Assembly (NCBI GenBank): GCA_964475985.1
Contig: CAYYYP010000003.1
Span: forward strand, 62,001 to 126,000
Source of the DNA: CAYYYP01 sp964475985
Lineage (GTDB): Bacteria > Bdellovibrionota > UBA1018 > CAYHWW01
Reading direction: 5' to 3'
Length of the DNA: 64,000 nucleotides
Shown here in pieces: positions 60,530-64,000 of the stretch. The position numbers were made by a program, and so were the translations under genes. A model generated the notes under the pieces. The model searched no databases. It saw only the letters and a program-made list of their open reading frames with translations, and was not told the DNA's origin. The first letter of the stretch is position 1. Each line of letters opens with the position of its first letter.

Positions 60530-62458
60530 CTAATGCAGGTTGTCGTCGCATGGGATGAAGGACTCTAGTATGGGCCGTATCAAATCTTTAGTAGGCAGCA
60601 AGGCAGTTGAAAACTCAACGTTCAAACCCTTATTTAACTCAATATTCCGGGCCGGGGCCGAGCTTTTTTCGTACGATATGTGGGAATGAAGGGTGAGTTT
60701 TCCTGCTTCAAGGACGGAGAAGTCCGGTTCAAAGGCTTTAGCTACAGTTTTGTCTCGGAAGTTCATCATCACCATGAGGTATTTCGGATCAACTAAAACA
60801 ATTGATCCACGCAAACCCTCTGGATCCAATGTTTGATTCAAGGCATCCAAATAGAACTGAGGCGAACCAGTTGTTGTTCGTAAAATGGTCCGCAAGACCA
60901 CATGCCCACTTTGCCAGTCTAATCTTTCAGGACCTAAAATATAGGCCGCAGCTTCGCTGGTCGCGAGGGTTCCGGTATAGGGGGTAGCCTCTAGGCTTCC
61001 ACTCTTTTGGCCAGCCGCAGTTTGTTTCACGAATAATCCTGGTTCAAAATGCAGTGGGCCGTATTTAGCACCTTGCGGAGTGGTGCGAATCGCATTGTAC
61101 ATTTCGGGATTCTCGTAAACGATCACGGCAACTTCGGATGGTAGGCCTCCTCCGCTACTTGCGAACATTGCGGGTAGATATGCAAGTAGTCCACGGCCAG
61201 CGCCGACTTCTGTAGTTTGGGGAATGAGCGATGAATTTAATTTATTACGCAACTGCTCTAATGAAGTGCCTTCAGAATACCCACGCCAAAAGCGAACCAT
61301 GGGCCGGCTACGTGCACCACCCATCGTCTGATCGTAAGTCGCCGCTTCATAGGCAAATTTATGGTTCAAGTACGCCGTGACTTGATCCACGGGAGCCTCT
61401 CCTTCGATCAAGAAATTCACTTGGTGGTTGTCATCGAGATCACCGCGGTAAAGGTTAGTCGATCCCAATAGGACTGCACTGCGGTTTTTCCCTCGCAATT
61501 TAATGATTTTCGCATGAGAGATTTTTTCTTCCGGATCAAAGTATATTTTTTCTATACCGGCGCGAGCAAAACGGTTTGCCACCAACTTGTTTGCTTTTGT
61601 AATGCTAGGATTCACTTTTGGATTTGAGTTCCGTTCTAGATAAATACGGACGTCGGCGCCGCGACCGTGAGCCGCCACAATGGCATCAAATAGCATTTTT
61701 GCTTTAAGGTCTGTTTCAGTGCGATAGGCAAAAAAGTAAGTTGTGACATCCAAGCTATCGCCCGGCCCTGCCGCCTGAATGAGGCTCATGGCATTTTCAA
61801 AAAAGAGGGAATCCGTCAGCAACGTTATGGGGCCATCGGTGGCCGTCATATTATGCAGCTGTCCAGAAGCGGTAACGAGTTTTTGAGCAAAGGTTTCAAA
61901 ATTCCCCGTCAGGATGTTTGACTCCACCAAAAGATTAAATTCGTTATTTTTTCCAATGGAAGTGTTGGTTAAATTCGTGCTGCCTGAAAGCAATTTGTTT
62001 CCGACCCGAATGGCTTTGGCGTGGGTGACACCTTTAAACGCACCTGACTGGAGGCCGGCTATAAAATGAACATCTATTCCTTGGGCAGTAAGCCAGTTTG
62101 CAGTAATCCGATTTCGGGTGGCCGCGCCGCTAGGTTTTCCCGCATCCTTTGAGCCTTCGAGTATAATGCGGATATTAAGCTCAGGGCAGCGGGCCTTGAG
62201 GTCCACTAATTTTCGCGCAATTTGGCGCGTCTGGCCGTTCTCGGTAAAAAAGTTGAAATGCAGAATTTGAATGGGCGTGTGGTGAGTGGCGGGATCATCG
62301 GTGCACACGCTATTTAAGAGGTCCATGAGAGTTTGATAATAACTCTCGGCAGGTACAAATCTAAAGGGCGGCGTAGAGGAACTGGCATGGGAAAGGGGGA
62401 AGTTTAATAAAGTGATGAGGAATCCTACGGTGGAAACCAGTTTTTTGAATAAAGGCAT
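60530..62458 (-). CDS. Secreted phospholipase D-family protein with two HKD motifs
   Basis: The 642-residue protein starts with a signal peptide (MPLFKKLVSTVGFLITLLNFPLSHA). Two PLD motifs are visible: THAKAIRVGNKLLSGSTNLT (around residue 143) and SHAKIIKLRGKNRSAVLLGSTNL (around residue 312), each with the His-x-Lys and the Gly-Ser-x-Asn. Both active-site halves are thus present in one chain. The C-terminal ~250 residues (after SRPMVRFWRG) have no motif I recognise. Family members hydrolyse phospholipids, nucleic acids or other phosphodiesters. It lies 63 bases upstream of the Ste24 gene and is divergent to the M48 lipoprotein gene. Confidence 0.85.
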   Translation of the reverse strand: MPLFKKLVSTVGFLITLLNFPLSHASSSTPPFRFVPAESYYQTLMDLLNSVCTDDPATHHTPIQILHFNFFTENGQTRQIARKLVDLKARCPELNIRIILEGSKDAGKPSGAATRNRITANWLTAQGIDVHFIAGLQSGAFKGVTHAKAIRVGNKLLSGSTNLTNTSIGKNNEFNLLVESNILTGNFETFAQKLVTASGQLHNMTATDGPITLLTDSLFFENAMSLIQAAGPGDSLDVTTYFFAYRTETDLKAKMLFDAIVAAHGRGADVRIYLERNSNPKVNPSITKANKLVANRFARAGIEKIYFDPEEKISHAKIIKLRGKNRSAVLLGSTNLYRGDLDDNHQVNFLIEGEAPVDQVTAYLNHKFAYEAATYDQTMGGARSRPMVRFWRGYSEGTSLEQLRNKLNSSLIPQTTEVGAGRGLLAYLPAMFASSGGGLPSEVAVIVYENPEMYNAIRTTPQGAKYGPLHFEPGLFVKQTAAGQKSGSLEATPYTGTLATSEAAAYILGPERLDWQSGHVVLRTILRTTTGSPQFYLDALNQTLDPEGLRGSIVLVDPKYLMVMMNFRDKTVAKAFEPDFSVLEAGKLTLHSHISYEKSSAPARNIELNKGLNVEFSTALLPTKDLIRPILESFIPCDDNLH

Positions 62459-62584
62459 GAAGGGGACCTATATGAGGAAAGTGTTTTTTGCAATTGAGGT
62501 GCAACAAAAGCTTAGCGCTTCCATGGCTGCACCCCCTTCAGTTTTAAGGTTCCATGACCGCATTTCGTAAGTTAGATTTGTTTC

Positions 62585-63430
62585 ATGCGAAACTTCATAC
62601 TTTCAAAAATTTCGTCGGCCATGGGTATCGCGAGTTTAATGATGATGCTCGCACTTTGTTTTTCCTTAGCGGGTTGCGCGTCCGGTGGTCCCATCAAGGA
62701 ACCAAGCGATGCCGAGATTAATGCCGAGGCGGCAAAGGCTTATCAGGAAGTAAAATCTAAATCCAAGATCTCCACTAACGCTGAGTGGAACGCTATGGTT
62801 CAGCGCGTAGCCGGTAGAATTGCTCAGGCGTCAGGAGAAAATTTTCAGTGGGAATACGTACTTTTGGATAATCCTGAAGTGAACGCCTGGTGCATGCCGG
62901 GCGGAAAAATTGCGGTCTATACTGGTATTATGCCAGTGCTGAAAACCGAAGGCGCGCTAGCAGCGGTTTTGGGCCATGAAGTTGCACACGCCACCCGCCG
63001 GCACGGCAAACAACAGTACGCGCGTTCCATGAATTCAAATCTTTTAGGTTTAGTGGTGGGGGGCGCTTCCATTGTGGGTGGCCAACTGCTCTGCAAAAGT
63101 CCTTCGTGCAGAATGATTACTGGATTAGGCGGAGCCGCCGCCGGTTTAGCTGTGACTTTCTTTTCCCTGAAATATTCACGTAACGATGAAAACGACGCGG
63201 ATCACTTTGGTCAGCAGTATATGGCAAAGGCTGGGTATGAACCTGCTGAGTCCATAAAACTTTGGGAACGAATGGGTGCGGCCAGCGGAGGAAAAGCTCC
63301 TCCCGAAATTCTGTCGACTCATCCATCTGATGAAACCAGGCGAGCTAAACTTCGAGAAATGCTTCCTGAGTCAGAGAAGCTTTATCAACAAGCGCCAAAT
63401 AAATATGGAATTGGCGAAAACATAAAATAA
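62585..63430 (+). CDS. M48-family metalloprotease lipoprotein
   Basis: The 281-residue protein has a lipoprotein signal with lipobox LAGC (Cys31 lipidated), placing it in the envelope. The zinc motif HEVAH lies at residues 131-135 (VLGHEVAHATRRHGKQQ), and the third ligand is in SRNDENDADHFG. This matches the LoiP/YcaL-type M48C proteases that degrade misfolded outer-membrane proteins. The C-terminus STHPSDETRRAKL is typical. There is no adjacent BepA-like TPR domain. It is a single plus-strand gene ending six bases from the convergent zincin gene, without a visible terminator hairpin. Confidence 0.92.
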   Translation: MRNFILSKISSAMGIASLMMMLALCFSLAGCASGGPIKEPSDAEINAEAAKAYQEVKSKSKISTNAEWNAMVQRVAGRIAQASGENFQWEYVLLDNPEVNAWCMPGGKIAVYTGIMPVLKTEGALAAVLGHEVAHATRRHGKQQYARSMNSNLLGLVVGGASIVGGQLLCKSPSCRMITGLGGAAAGLAVTFFSLKYSRNDENDADHFGQQYMAKAGYEPAESIKLWERMGAASGGKAPPEILSTHPSDETRRAKLREMLPESEKLYQQAPNKYGIGENIK

Positions 63431-63436
63431 ATAAAG

Positions 63437-64000
63437 TTAATGGAACGCCAAACTTCCCTGGGCGGATAGGTTAGTGATGAAAGATGCGATCGTGGGAAAC
63501 CGCGTTGAGATGAATTGTTGGTTTGCGGCGCAAGAATAAAATAATGCCATGGTTTCCGCGAACGCTTCAGAGGGATGGTTTGCGCAGTATGATCCGCAGT
63601 GATCATTCATTAGCCTTATGAATCTCGGATTTTCCTGCCAGAGTCTTTCCCAAGGGGCTGAACCAGAAATCCTTCGTAAGCTATGCGCGGAATCTAAGGT
63701 GTGTGCAAGCTCATGCAATACGACATTGGCCGCTTGGTAATTCACATATAATCGGTTCACAACTACTCTCATGGGAATATTAAGGTATGGCATGCCACCC
63801 GTGGCGGAGACCGTGTTCCAACTCCGGCCGTCGAACGATAACGGTCGAGTTGACGACCAGCTCGGATCCTCCGAAACGCCTCGCCCTTGGAGAATATGGA
63901 ACCGTCCCTGAGCTAAATTTATTTCACGCCTCAGGGACTCGGGAAATTTCAAAAACTCAAATGCGAACTGAATGACATATTTCTGTTCAAGATTTTGCGT
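63437..64000 (-). CDS. HELAH-motif zincin protease, N-terminus cut by window edge
   Basis: The frame is open from the right edge (64000) to the stop at 63437, giving 188 visible residues, so the N-terminus is outside the window. A TTG at 63952 could start it, but upstream codons read as sensible protein (QKYVIQFAFEFLKF), so the gene very likely continues. The zinc motif HELAH lies in NVVLHELAHTLDSAH, and about 45 residues later SEAFAETMALFY supplies a likely Glu ligand. This spacing recalls the anthrax lethal factor-like (ATLF) zincins. Substrate and location are unknown; the missing part may hold a signal peptide. Confidence 0.75.
   Translation of the reverse strand, partial: TQNLEQKYVIQFAFEFLKFPESLRREINLAQGRFHILQGRGVSEDPSWSSTRPLSFDGRSWNTVSATGGMPYLNIPMRVVVNRLYVNYQAANVVLHELAHTLDSAHSLRRISGSAPWERLWQENPRFIRLMNDHCGSYCANHPSEAFAETMALFYSCAANQQFISTRFPTIASFITNLSAQGSLAFH

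Overview
The window is a gene-dense piece of a Gram-negative chromosome; no gap between genes exceeds about 190 bases. Cell-envelope genes dominate: a polyprenyl-phosphate sugar transferase, lipoprotein and secretory signals, an MscS channel and a Kef antiporter. The mix of envelope genes with several exported hydrolases is compatible with Bdellovibrionota or another deltaproteobacterium-like lineage, but no rRNA or phylogenetic marker settles this. A run of ten Ns (29370-29379) shows that the source is a scaffolded draft or metagenome assembly.

Bases 1-47042 are one large surface-glycan locus of about 40 genes, organised as short operons on both strands. It encodes every classical step to pseudaminic acid (a nonulosonic acid): PseB (20552-21553), PseC (14669-15832), PseH (17621-18157), PseG fused to an SpsF-type cytidylyltransferase (30241-32064) and PseI (21607-22665). 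A second NeuB-family synthase (41901-43004) and a second CMP-sugar synthetase (5797-6525) suggest a second nonulosonic acid or a derivative. A nine-gene plus-strand operon (33710-43004) carries a WbpG/HisH/HisF-type system for acetamidino or amide groups, a WbpA-type UDP-GlcNAc dehydrogenase, a WbpP-type epimerase, a CBS-aminotransferase fusion and the second NeuB. Decoration genes are numerous: three asparagine-synthase-like proteins (one without the glutaminase cysteine), three methyltransferases, a PhyH oxygenase, a NeuD-type acetyltransferase, an AAC(3)-fold acetyltransferase, two radical SAM proteins, and a metallo-beta-lactamase-fold protein resembling the C-terminal part of CMP-Neu5Ac hydroxylase. 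Export and assembly are represented by an MsbA/PglK-like ABC transporter, two GT-C-like membrane proteins, an initiating phosphosugar transferase and a GT26 enzyme. No Wzx, Wzy or flagellin-type Maf transferase was recognised.

Bases 47058-64000 look like ordinary chromosome rich in envelope and exported functions: a secreted EEP-family hydrolase, a PLC/P1-nuclease-like protein, pyrF, an orphan sensor histidine kinase, gltA with a clear terminator, a Kef antiporter, an AI-2E-family permease, an MscS channel, a Ste24-type protease, a secreted PLD-family protein, an M48 lipoprotein protease and, cut by the right edge, a HELAH-type zincin.

Nine of the ten tail-to-tail gene pairs overlap or lie within 6 bases of each other, so most operons end without a conventional intergenic terminator. 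No tRNA, rRNA, CRISPR array, insertion sequence or prophage gene was seen.
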